Positions 13,893 through 23,700 of a stretch of DNA of 64,000 nt are shown here, piece after piece. The stretch's first letter is position 1, and every line of letters begins with the position of its first letter. The position numbers and the translations under genes were made by a program. The stretch lies in the NCBI GenBank assembly GCA_049841135.1, contig JASGHK010000008.1, positions 744,001 to 808,000 on the forward strand. The letters run 5' to 3'. Source of the DNA: JACRCT01 sp049841135. GTDB lineage: Bacteria; Myxococcota; Myxococcia; Myxococcales; UBA5297. The notes below the pieces were generated by a model. That model worked only from the letters and a program-made list of their open reading frames with translations. It was not told where the DNA came from and did no database searches.

Positions 13893-15950
13893 CTACGGCG
13901 CTGGCCGGACGAACTCGAGCTTGAGCTCGTTGTCCGGCACGGCCTTGCCTCCGGCGATCTTCGCGTGGATGCGGGTGTGCAGGACGAGCACGCCGTCCGA
14001 GAGCGTGAGCGCGTGCGCGAAGAACCCCACCGAGCCCGGGGTCCACTCCTTCACCACGCTCCAGCCCGCCGTCCCCTTCTTGGCCAACCGCAGGTCCGAG
14101 GCGGTCGAGTCCTGGTAGGCGACGTAGACGCCAGTGGAGGTGGAGATGAGCGAGGCGTTGGCTCCGACCCAGGCGGGCCCGTCGGCGGTGGGCTCGGAGA
14201 TGCCGCGGTCGATGATCAGGGTCGAGGGCGGCGTCCGCTGCTCGGCGACCGGGACCAGCGTGCTGCTCGTGTACCAGCGCAGGCCGCGCCGCGTCAGGTC
14301 GTGGTAGGCGATGAGGTAGTTGCTGCCGTCGATGGCCAGCGACGGGAAGGTGCCGACGTTGCCGGTGTCGCCGCTCTTGTCCTCGCCGTCGATGACCTTG
14401 CGGTCCCAGGCCGTGCCGCTCCACTGCGCGACGACCAGGTTGCCCTTGTTCCGGTCGTAGTAGGCGATGGCCGGGTTGCCCGCCTTGAAGGCCAGCGACG
14501 GGAACAGGCCCTTGCCCCGCGGCACGTCCGCCAGCTCCTGCGGGCTGCCCTGCGGCTGGCACTTGTTCCCGGTGACGCACACCTGGCCGGTGCTGCAGGC
14601 CGGCGCACAGCCCGACGACGAGTCGACGCACGCGGTGCCTCCGGGGGCGGTGGCGTCCAGGATGCAGACCTTGGAGCCGCCTCCGACGCAGCCGTAGCAG
14701 GGAGGCGGCGGGCGCGAGGCGCAGTCGACCATCTCCACGGTCCAGTCGGACTCGGCCTTCGGGTGCTCGACCTTGGCGCGCGCCAGCTTGACGCCGGTGA
14801 TGAGCGCCTTGGCGGCACCCGGCTCCTGCGCGCAGCCGACCGACGGATTGTCGCTGCCCGCGCGCATGAAGTAGGCGACCGCGGGCTTTCCGGAGGCGTC
14901 CACGGCCAGCGAGGTGTAGAGGCCGACGTCGGCGGCCGCGCCGTCCACGCGGTGGCTCGTCCACTTCCCCTCCGCGTCGCGTTCGGCGAAGCGCAGGTCG
15001 CCGTTGGTCTGGTCGTAGTAGCTGACGCAGAGCGTCCCGTCGGCCCTGGCGGCGGTGGAGGTGAACTTGCCGACGTCCGGGCCGGGGTCGCTGATGCCGC
15101 CGCGCGGGCCGCTCGGGGCGCCGAGCACGGTGCCGTTGGCGGGCACGCCGTCGACCCACACCGTCTTGGTCTTCTTGCCGGCCGAGTCGTAGTCGGCGAC
15201 GACCAGGTCGCCGTAGTGGCCGTCGTACTCGGCGACGGAGATGCCGCCGCTGGTGACGGCGCCGGACGGATGGCGGCCCAGATCGATCGCCGGCAGCGGC
15301 GGGAGCTCGGCGTACTCGCAGGCCTCCTTCGAGAGCGTGCAGGTGTCGAAGACGTTGTCCGGCTCGGTGAACACGACCAGGTAGCCTGCCTTGGGCTCGA
15401 TCTCACAGCGTTGGCCGAAGGCCTGGCAGCGCCCGGCGCCGGCGCCTTGCGGGACGCACGCCGTACCGGCCGGGCACTGGCCGCCACAGGGCGGGTTGAC
15501 GACGCAGAAGTGGGCGAAGCACGCCTGGCCCTCCGGGCAGCTGTCCCCGGCGCCACACGGCTCGTAGGTGCAGCGCTTGGTCTTGCCCAGGCGCGGGTCG
15601 GTCCACTCGCGGCAGACGCGATCCGGGGTCTCGCCACAGTCGGTGTCGGTGGTGCACTCGTCGAACCGGTCGACGCACTTGCCGTCGGCGGTGCAGATCT
15701 GCCCGGGGCAGCACTCCGACTCGTTGAGGCACTTACGCGTCGAAGGGGTGCAGCAGCTCAGCCCGCTCGTCTTGTCCAGGTGGCAGACGTTGCGCGCCGG
15801 GCACTCGTCGTCGGTCGTGCACGTCCGCGAGCCGACGCCGCACGCGCCGCCGTCGCCCTCGGTCGGGCGGATGCGGTCCTCGCAGTTGCAGCTAGCCAGG
15901 GATGCGAGGGCAATCGCCGCAGCGACGAAGGACGTGCGCCACAACACCAT
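13893..15950 (-). CDS. Cys-rich lipoprotein with FG-GAP/BNR-like repeats
   Basis: The 685-residue product has a lipoprotein signal ending LASLASC, with Cys21 as the lipid site. Residues 21 to about 150 hold many Cys in short motifs (SRTCTTDDECPARNVCH, KCLNESECCPGQICTADGKCVDRF, ECTTDTDC), the disulfide-rich style common in myxobacterial surface proteins. The remainder has repeats of the kind FPSLAFKAGNPAIAYYDRNKGNLVVAQWSG and FPSLAIDGSNYLIAYHD, likely beta-propeller blades, interrupted by a second Cys cluster (ACSTGQVCVTGNKCQ). The start at 15950 follows GGAGG six bases upstream. No enzyme motif is seen. It converges on the repeat array and diverges from the RDD gene. An envelope or adhesive role is inferred. 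Confidence 0.75.
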   Translation of the reverse strand: MVLWRTSFVAAAIALASLASCNCEDRIRPTEGDGGACGVGSRTCTTDDECPARNVCHLDKTSGLSCCTPSTRKCLNESECCPGQICTADGKCVDRFDECTTDTDCGETPDRVCREWTDPRLGKTKRCTYEPCGAGDSCPEGQACFAHFCVVNPPCGGQCPAGTACVPQGAGAGRCQAFGQRCEIEPKAGYLVVFTEPDNVFDTCTLSKEACEYAELPPLPAIDLGRHPSGAVTSGGISVAEYDGHYGDLVVADYDSAGKKTKTVWVDGVPANGTVLGAPSGPRGGISDPGPDVGKFTSTAARADGTLCVSYYDQTNGDLRFAERDAEGKWTSHRVDGAAADVGLYTSLAVDASGKPAVAYFMRAGSDNPSVGCAQEPGAAKALITGVKLARAKVEHPKAESDWTVEMVDCASRPPPPCYGCVGGGSKVCILDATAPGGTACVDSSSGCAPACSTGQVCVTGNKCQPQGSPQELADVPRGKGLFPSLAFKAGNPAIAYYDRNKGNLVVAQWSGTAWDRKVIDGEDKSGDTGNVGTFPSLAIDGSNYLIAYHDLTRRGLRWYTSSTLVPVAEQRTPPSTLIIDRGISEPTADGPAWVGANASLISTSTGVYVAYQDSTASDLRLAKKGTAGWSVVKEWTPGSVGFFAHALTLSDGVLVLHTRIHAKIAGGKAVPDNELKLEFVRPAP

Positions 15951-16131
15951 GGAGACCTCCAGCGACAGAAGCGGTGATCCTAAGAGCCACCTCGCCAGCT
16001 CGGCAAGGCGACATGCGGCGAGTCGCGGACAGCGTCCGCTGGCGGTCATGACGCAGAGCGTCGCCGCCGCTTCGGCCCGACCTGTCCATCGGCGGCCCAA
16101 GGCGTGGACGACTGGTCCCTTTTCTTGACCG

Positions 16132-17568
16132 GTGTCCCACCCCCCAGTACCTTCGCCCCTGGAAGACGGAAAGGTGCAGGAGGACGAGGACTTGCCAGCT
16201 TGTCCGAAGTGCGGCTACCCGCAGGCGACACCACTCACCTGCCCGAAGTGCGGGGCGACTTTCACCAAGCCGCTCTCCATCCCAGAGCAGTCGGCGGCCC
16301 CCGTCCCCTCCACGGCCCTGGGCAAGGAGATCCAGATTGATTGTCGGTCGGTGCCGCGTGCTGCACCGGCAGCGCCTGCCGCGCCGCCGGCCGCCAGGTC
16401 CGCTGCTGCCCCAGCGGCCGCCGCACAAGAGGAATCCTGGATGATGGAGCCGGGCGAGTCGCCCCATCCGAAGCCCGCTCCCAAGCCAGCGGCCAAGTTG
16501 CCTGCGACGCCGCAACGCCCGCCTGCGGCGACGCCCGCCGCCGCGGCACCGCCGCCTGCGGCCCCCAAGGCCGCCGCGCCGCCCGCGCCGGCCCCCTTCC
16601 CTGCCGCGAAGCCGCCGGCACCGGTCGCCGCTCCCGAGCCGAACAAGAACGCGATCACCGGGAAGTTCGGACGGCCCGAAGACCTGGCCGCCCCCGCCGC
16701 GCCCAAGCCGGTCGCACCGGCGGCCGTGCCCGCGCCCGCTCCTGCCCCCGTCGCTGTCGCCGTCGCTCCGGTCGCTCCGCCACCGATGCCCAAGCCTGAG
16801 CCCGTCGCTGCGCCAGCGCCCCAGCCCGAGCGCCGGGACGAGATGCTGAGCGCCGGGCAGATGAGCGCCATCGCGCCGGAGCCCGAGTTCGAGAAGTCGC
16901 CGCTGCCGCGGGTCGACGCGCCCTCCGAGCCACCGCTCTCCCGAATGAAGCTGGAACCACGGGACGAGGCCCACGCCGAGCCGACCGCTCCCTCCAAGCC
17001 TCCCCACGCTGCTGCAGGCTCCGAGCCGGTCGTGCTCTCGGGCTCCACGCCTCCGGCGGCGCGCTCGATGGCCGTGCGCTCCGCGGAGATCCCGGTCGAA
17101 GCGATCCACGCCGAACCCGGTGGAGCCTTCGCGCAGCTGGGCGCAGGGCTGGTCGACGCCATCGTCGTCGGCGTCCTCTTCGTCGCCTGTCTGTCGGTCG
17201 CGCAGCTCATCGCGGGCAAGATGCCCGCCTCCGACGAGACCGGCCTCGACTGGCTCATCGAGCGGACCCTCACCTGGCGTCGCGTGCTGGTCCCCGGCCT
17301 GGGCTTCCTGGGCGCGCTCTGGTTCGTCTACGGCTCGCTCTTCCACGCGCTGGGCGGCAAGACGCTGGGCAAGCGCCTGTTCGGCTTGACGGTGGTCGAC
17401 GCGACGGGCTTGCCGCCCCGGCTGTCGCGCAGCGCGGCCCGCTCGCTCTACTCCTTCGCCTCCGCGGCGCTGTTGATGATGGGCTACGTGCTGGTCCTGT
17501 TCGACGCCAAGAAGCAGGCGCTGCACGACAAGCTCGCCCACACCTTCGTCGTGCGCCTGGCGGACTGA
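16132..17568 (+). CDS. Zinc-ribbon, proline/alanine-rich, RDD-domain membrane protein
   Basis: The 478-residue protein opens with a zinc ribbon (CPKCGYPQATPLTCPKCG), continues with roughly 250 residues of Pro/Ala/Lys low-complexity linker, and ends with an RDD-type membrane domain from about residue 340: GAGLVDAIVVGVLFVACLSVAQ, LGGKTLGKRLFGLTVVD and KQALHDKLAHTFVVRL. This architecture recurs in Myxococcota, where the soluble part probably senses or scaffolds at the membrane; function is unknown. The GTG at 16132 is the earliest start, but the GTG at 16174, preceded by GGAAGACGGAAAG, has the better ribosome site and keeps the zinc ribbon whole. I cannot decide between them. It runs into the MshEN/HEAT gene 100 bases downstream. 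Confidence 0.75.
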   Translation: MSHPPVPSPLEDGKVQEDEDLPACPKCGYPQATPLTCPKCGATFTKPLSIPEQSAAPVPSTALGKEIQIDCRSVPRAAPAAPAAPPAARSAAAPAAAAQEESWMMEPGESPHPKPAPKPAAKLPATPQRPPAATPAAAAPPPAAPKAAAPPAPAPFPAAKPPAPVAAPEPNKNAITGKFGRPEDLAAPAAPKPVAPAAVPAPAPAPVAVAVAPVAPPPMPKPEPVAAPAPQPERRDEMLSAGQMSAIAPEPEFEKSPLPRVDAPSEPPLSRMKLEPRDEAHAEPTAPSKPPHAAAGSEPVVLSGSTPPAARSMAVRSAEIPVEAIHAEPGGAFAQLGAGLVDAIVVGVLFVACLSVAQLIAGKMPASDETGLDWLIERTLTWRRVLVPGLGFLGALWFVYGSLFHALGGKTLGKRLFGLTVVDATGLPPRLSRSAARSLYSFASAALLMMGYVLVLFDAKKQALHDKLAHTFVVRLAD

Positions 17569-17668
17569 ACTTCCGTCGCGGCGCCGTTGGGGCCGCGGTA
17601 CACTCCGCGGGCCGGACCACGCATCGGGGCAGCACCGGCCGAGGACACCCACGCCCCAGGGACCCCGG

Positions 17669-20324
17669 ATGTCGCTGGAGCTCGCCGGCCTCTTCGTGAC
17701 CAGCGGCAAGGTGTCGCCGAGCGTCATCGACGACGCGCTGCGCCGCCAGGTCCTGGCCGGCGGCTCGTTCGACACCGCGCTGCTGGAGGCGGGCGCCGCC
17801 ATCCGCGAGGCCGACTGCCTGCGCTTCCTGGAGCGCGCCTCGGCGCTGCCCGGCATCGACGGTCCCCACCTCTTCGAGGCCGACCCCGGCGCGGCCGCGC
17901 TCCTGCCCGCCAAGTTGGCCGAGCGCCACTGCCTGCTGCCGCTGCGCGGCGAAGGCAAGCTCCTGCACGTCGCCGTCCCCTTCCCCATCAGCAAGACGAT
18001 GCTGGAGGAGATTGGCTTCTTGCTCGGCCGCGAGCTCGAGGGCCTCGGTCTCGCTCGAGGTCCGGCTGCGCGAGGCCATCGCCCACGTCTACCGGATCCC
18101 GCTGGCGCCCCGGTACGCGACCCTGGCGGCGATGCTGGGGCCGACGCCCGTCCCGGTCACGTCCTCACCCGCCCCTGGTCCTGCCCTCGCCGCTGAAACG
18201 ACTCCGGCCGACGAGCAGGTCGCTCCCGAAGCGGGGCCAACGCCGCCGCAGCCCGAGGCGGCCACCGAGCCGATTCCCCTCACCGAGGCGGAGGTTGCTG
18301 CACCCGAGCCGCAGCCGGTGCCTGCGCCCACCCCGGACACAGCCCCGGTCCTCGACGTCTCCGCTCCGGCCCCGGCGGCTGACGCGGAGACGGCGGTTGC
18401 CGCGTCGGCCGCCGATTCCAGCGCCGCGGCGGCTCCCGCGACCGACTCGCCTGCCCCAGCGCCTTCGCCGACCGGGGACGAGGTTCCCCACGTCCAGGTC
18501 GAGCCGGAGAAAGGCGCCCGGCCGGCCCCGCTCACGCTCCAGAAGGAAGACGACGGGCTCAACGCGGCGCTCGAGCGCGTCCTCGAGGCCGCCGAGCGCG
18601 ACCCGCGCGTGCTGCACCGGCGCGCGGCGCCCCGCGACAAGGTCGACGTCGCGGGGATCGCCGGCCGCATCGCCCAGGCCGCCGGCGGCGTGGCGCCCAC
18701 GCCGGTGGAGAAGTGGACCTTCGGCAAGGCACGCAACGAGCTGCAGAAGGCCGAGGACCGCCACGCCATCATGGGCGTCGCGCTGCGCTTCGCGCTCAAG
18801 ACCTTCGACTTCGCCGCCTCCTACGCGGTGGTCGGCGGCAACGCCGTGGGCTGGACCGCGCTGACCCAGCAGGGCTTCGCCCCCGAGCGCGTCGAGCGCG
18901 TCAGCCTCCCCCTCGACGCGCCCAGCGTCCTGCGCACCGTGCTCTTCACCCGCGGGCGGTACCTGGGGCCCATCCCCGAGGACCCCATCTCGCAGCAGCT
19001 CATCTCCGGCATGGAGCGCAAGGCGCCTGCGGTGGCCTTCGTCTGCCCCGTCGAGGTGCGCGAGCGGCCGGTGGCCATCCTCTATGCGGACAGCGCCCGG
19101 CACGTCAGCGAGAAGAAGGTCAGCGAGCTCTTGGGCTCTCGCTCCCTGCTCGGCCGCCGGCTCGAGAAGCTGATCCTCGACAACAAGAAGCGCCTGGCAG
19201 CCTCCCGTCCGGCCGAGCCACCGCCCGCGAACCCGCTGTCGCCGGTGCCGCCGCTGGTGGAGCCGGCGCCCGCGCAGGGTGGCGGCGCCGCCTTCCTGGT
19301 CCCGCCGACGGCCACCGCCGCGGAGCTCTTCGCGCGCAGTCCCCTGCGCGGGCGGCGCCAGACCGGGCCCATCTCCACCGGACCGGCGCTGCCCAGCCTG
19401 TCGCCCATGCGCGCGCCGGGCGTGTCGCGGCTGGGGGTCAACATCCTGGGCAGCTCCATCCCGGCCATGGACGAGCTGTACGCCGCGGCGGACAAGCTGG
19501 TGGGCACGGACCTCTCCGAGCGCGCCGCGGCGTTGGGCACGCTCTCGCACGCGCCCGAGGTGTCGGCGGCGGTGCTCGCCTCGCGCTTCCCCGGGCCGGT
19601 GCTGCGCGCCCGCGTGCAGGTCACCGAGTTGCCCGGCGCCGAGGAGCTGGGCCCCATCCCCGGGGCGATGGCCAAGATGGGCGTCTCCGCCGCTCGGTCG
19701 CTGGCGCCGCTGCTCGACCACCGCGACGTGGACGTGCGCTACTTCGCGGTGCTGACCGCCGGTCGCATCCCCTCGCCGGTGCTGGTGGGACCGGTCGCGG
19801 CGCACGTGTTCGATCACCATGCGCTGGTGGCCAACGCCGCGCGGGTGGCGCTGGGGGCGATGCGCAACGTGCCGGGCTTCGCCGATGCGGTGGTCCGGCT
19901 GCGCCAGGGCCTGGGCAGCAAGGAGCCCGAGACCGCGGCCAACGCCGCGCGGGCGCTGGCGCCGCTGCACGACCTGGACGCGGTCCCCAAGCTCATCGAG
20001 CTGACGGCGCACGAGGACCGCGAGCTGGCCCAGGCCGCGGCGGACGCGCTGCGCGAGATCACCAAGCAGACCTTCGGCGTCAACAGCGGCAAGTGGAGCG
20101 CCTGGTGGCTCAAGAACGGCGAGCTGCCCCGCGCCGCCTGGCTCGTCGAGGCGCTCACCCACCGCGAGCTGGACATCCGCATCGCGGCCATCGACGAGCT
20201 GGTGAAGGTCACCGCCGACAACCTCGGCTTCTACGCCGACGGCCCCAAGGCCCAGCGCGACGAGGCGCTGCTCCGGTGGGCCGAGTGGCTGGCCGGCCCC
20301 GGGCAGAGCGCGCCGATCGAGTAG
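17669..20324 (+). CDS. MshEN-like, GAF-like and HEAT-repeat composite protein (one frame break)
   Basis: About 885 residues. Residues 1-150 resemble the N-terminal domain of type II/IV secretion ATPases (MshEN): LFVTSGKVSPSVIDDALRRQ, READCLRFLERASALPGID, LLPAKLAERHCLLPLR, VSLEVRLREAIAHVYRIPL. A 150-residue Pro/Ala/Glu linker follows. Next comes a GAF-like domain (FALKTFDFAASYAVVGGNAVGWTALTQQGF to RPVAILYADSARHV). The end is HEAT-like helices (AARSLAPLLDHRDVDVRYFAVLTAGRI, NAARALAPLHDLDAVPKLIELTAHEDRELAQAAADAL). No ATPase motor is present. The break at 18038-18044 reads GAGGGCC where GAGGCC restores the frame. I infer a regulatory or scaffold protein, perhaps for type IV pili or gliding, since MshEN domains can bind c-di-GMP. 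The linker and low-complexity style match the RDD gene upstream. Confidence 0.7.
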
Positions 20325-20333
20325 CCCTCTAGC

Positions 20334-20379
20334 GGGCTTCGGGCTGCGGGCTTCGGGCTGCGGGCTTCGGGCTTCGGGT
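20334..20379. repeat. Short tandem repeat in the 20325-20707 gap
   Basis: The words GCGGGCTTCGGGCT and close variants repeat about three times right after the HEAT protein stop. Further on, CTTGGCGACCTTGG occurs twice near 20450-20480. The remaining gap up to the terminator at 20648 has no gene-like reading frame that I can support. Confidence 0.6.
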
Positions 20380-20647
20380 CAAGCCGCCGGCCTGCAGTGC
20401 CCGAGGCGTCTCGCCGCGCAGCGTCGGCACCCGCCCAAAGCGCAGTCCTTGGCGACCTTGGTCCCTTGGCGACCTTGGCGTCCCAAAACACGCCGCAGGG
20501 CAACGCCGCCTGTCTATTCGAAGCGTCGAGCGCCGATTCCTCGGCGTTCCAAGACATCCGCGCCGCGACGAGCGGGCGCCGTTCATGTCACAAAGTAGCT
20601 GCCTATCTTTAGCAGCCTGGCTGCGGCGGGCCCGCGACCCTGAAAAT

Positions 20648-20683
20648 CTTCGGGGTGGGCCCGGATCCGAGCCCACCCCGAAG
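20648..20683 (-). terminator. Strong intrinsic terminator of the giant repeat gene
   Basis: Perfect 13-base arms CTTCGGGGTGGGC (20648-20660) and GCCCACCCCGAAG (20671-20683) enclose a 10-base loop. On the minus strand the stem is followed by ATTTTCAGG, giving a short T-run. It sits 25 bases past the stop codon of the giant gene. Confidence 0.85.
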
Positions 20684-20707
20684 GACACTGCTTTCAGCTT
20701 CTAGCCG

Positions 20708-23700
20708 CTACTTCCGGCGACGGGCGACCATCGCCAGCAGCGCCAGGGCCAGGCCGAGCGAGGCTGGAGCCGCGCCGCCGGTCGCGCCGCAGCCGCAGCC
20801 CTGCTGGGCGACGTTGAACGCCGGGACCAGCACGCTCATCGGCTCGCCGTAGCTGGTGCCCGCCGCCGAGCTGGCGACCGCGCAGTACCAGTAGGTGGTG
20901 TCGGCGGTCAGGTCGGCGACCTCCACCGCCAGCGGCATCTCGTCGAAGCCGCCGCCCAGCACGAGGTCCTCGGAGGGGACCTTGCGGCCGAACGAGTCGT
21001 CGCACTTCTCGGGCTTGGTCGTGTCGATCTGGAACCAGCCGGTGGTCTCGACGCCGTTGGGGTTCACCATGCCGTTGAGCGTGGCCTTGGTGCCGGAGAT
21101 GGTCGCCTCCTTCGTCTCCACCTTGGGCGGCATGCCCGCGGTCTTGAAGGTGCGCACCGCGCCGAAGCCGGCGCCGCCGGTGTTCGAGCCCAGCGCGCAG
21201 AACCAGTACTTGGTGCTCGGCGTCAGGCCGGTGAGCGCGACCGAGAACGGCACCGCGCTCGTGCCGCCGCCCACCGTGATGCCCTCCTGGGCCGGGGCGC
21301 GGGTTCCGAAGGTGTCGTTGCAGCCGGCGGCCGACGGGGCGGTGGTCGAGTAACGGAACCAGCCGATGGCCACCGTGCCGTTCGGGTTGACCGTGCCGTT
21401 GAGCGTCGCCGAGGTCCCCTCGAGGTCGCCCGCGGCCAGGGTCTCGACCACCGGCACCGGCGCGCTGACCTGCACCGAGAGCACCGCGCCGAAGCCCGTG
21501 CCCACCGGGCTCTGCGCGATGGCGCAGAACCAGACCGTCGTGCCCGGCGACAGCCCGCTGATGGGCTGCGAGAACGGCACGTCGGCGCTGCCCGAGCCCA
21601 GCGCCGTGCCGCCCGTGGCCGGCGTGCGCGTGCCGAAGGTGTCGTCGCAGGAGGCCGGCGCCGTGGTGGCCCAGCGGAAGTAGCCCACCGCGTCCGCGCC
21701 GTTGGGGTTCGCCGCGCCGTTGAGCGTGGCCGCGGTCGCCGTCACGTTCGAGGCCGAGGAGGTGACGACCTGGGGCAGCCCGGGGGTGCGCAGCGTCTGC
21801 ACCTGGCCGAACGCCTTGCCCTCGGCGTTCTCGGCGATGGCGCAGAAGTAGTAGGTGGTGCCCGGCACCAGCCCGGTCAGATCCTGCGCGAAGTCGACGT
21901 CCGCCGCGCCGGCGCCCAGCACCGTGCCCCCGGTCTCCGGCGAGCGGGTGCCGAAGGTGTCGTCGCAGGTGCCCGGGTCGGTCGTGTCGACGCGGAACCA
22001 GCCGGTGGCCTCGGCGTGGTTCGGGTTGGCGCTGCCGTTGAGCTTGGCCGTCGTCCCGGTCACGCCGCTCGCCGCCTGGGTCGTCACCGCCGGCTTGTCC
22101 GGCGTGGTGAAGGCCACCGGCGTGCCCACGCCCAGCCCGGCCGAGTTCTGCGCCAGGGCGCAGACGTAGTAGGTGCGGCCCGCGGCGAGCCCGGTGATCG
22201 CCTGCGCGAACGGCGCGCTGGCGCTGCCCGAGCCGAGCGAGACGCCGCCCGTGGCCGGCTCGCGCGTGCCGAAGGTGTCGTTGCAGGTGCCGGGGTCGGT
22301 CGGCGCGTAGCGGAACCAGCCGGTCGTCGCCGCGCCGTTGGGCGTCGCCGAGCCGTTGAAGGTCGCCGTGGCGCCGGTCACCAGCGTCGGCGCCGCGGTG
22401 GCGACCACCGGCGCGGAGGCCGGCGTCGTCACGCTCATCAGCGCGCCGAAGGAGGTGCCGACCGCGTTGGAGGCGATGGCGCAGTACCAGTAGGTGGTGC
22501 CCGCGGTCAGGCCCGTGAGCGTCTGGCCGAAGCTCACCGCGCTGGTGCCCGAGCCCAGGCTGGTGCCGCCCGTGGCCGGGGTGCGGGTGCCGAAGGTGTC
22601 GTTGCACGAGGCCGGCGCCGTGGTGGCGTAGCGGAACCAGCCGGTCGCCGCCGTGCCGTTCGGGTTGGCCGAGCCGTTGAGCGTGGCGCCCGTGCCGGTG
22701 ACGGACGTCGCCGCCACCGTGGTCACCGCCGGAGCCGACTGCGTGGTGAAGCTCATCACTGCGCCGAAGGAGGTGCCCTCCGAGTTCCGGGCGATGGCGC
22801 AGTAGTAGTAAGTGGTCGACGCCGACAGGCCGGTGAGCGCCGCGGAGAACGGCGCGGGCGTGGCGGCGGAGCCGACGTTCGTCCCGCCGGTCAGCGGGGC
22901 GCGGGTGCCGAACACGTCGTCGCAGGTCGCCGGGTTGACCGCCGAGTACCGGAAGTAGCCGGTGGTCGCGGCGCCGTTGCCGGTGGCCTCGCCGTTGAGC
23001 GTCGCCGTCGTGCCGGCCACCGCCGTAGCGGCCAGCGTCGTCGCCTTGGGCGCGCCCGGGGTGACGAAGGACTGCAGCGTGCCGAAGGAGGTGCCGACCG
23101 AGCTCTGCGCGATGGCGCAGAACCAGTACGTCGTCCCCGCGGCCAGGCCGGTCAGCGGCTGGTTGAACGTCTGCACCGCCGTGCCGCTGCCCAGGCTGGT
23201 GCCCGAGGTGGACGGGGCGCGCGTGCCGAAGGTGTCGTCGCAGGTGGCCGGCTTGGCCGTCGCGTAGCGGAACCAGCCGGTGGTGGCGACGCCGTTCGGG
23301 TTGGCCATGCCGTTGACCGTCGCGCCGGCGGCGGTGACGGCCGTCGCGGCGAGCGTGGTCACCGTCGGGCCGGCCTGGGTGGTGAAGCTCATCACCGCGC
23401 CGAAGCGGGTGCCCACCGAGTTCTGGGCGATGGCGCAGAAGTAGTAGGTCGTCGCCGGGTTCAGGCCGCTCAGCGCCTGGTTGAACGGCGCCGCGGCGCT
23501 GCCGCTGCCGAGATCGGTGCCGCCCGTGGCCGGGGTGCGCGTGCCGAAGGTGTCGTTGCAGGCCGCACCGGGGCTGGTGGTCGAGTAGCGGAACCAGCCG
23601 GTCGCCGTGGCGCCGCCGGGGTTGGCGGTGCCGTTGAGGGTCGCGGCCTGGCCGCCGATGGCGCTGGCGGCGACGGTGGTGACCACCGGGGCCGACGGCG

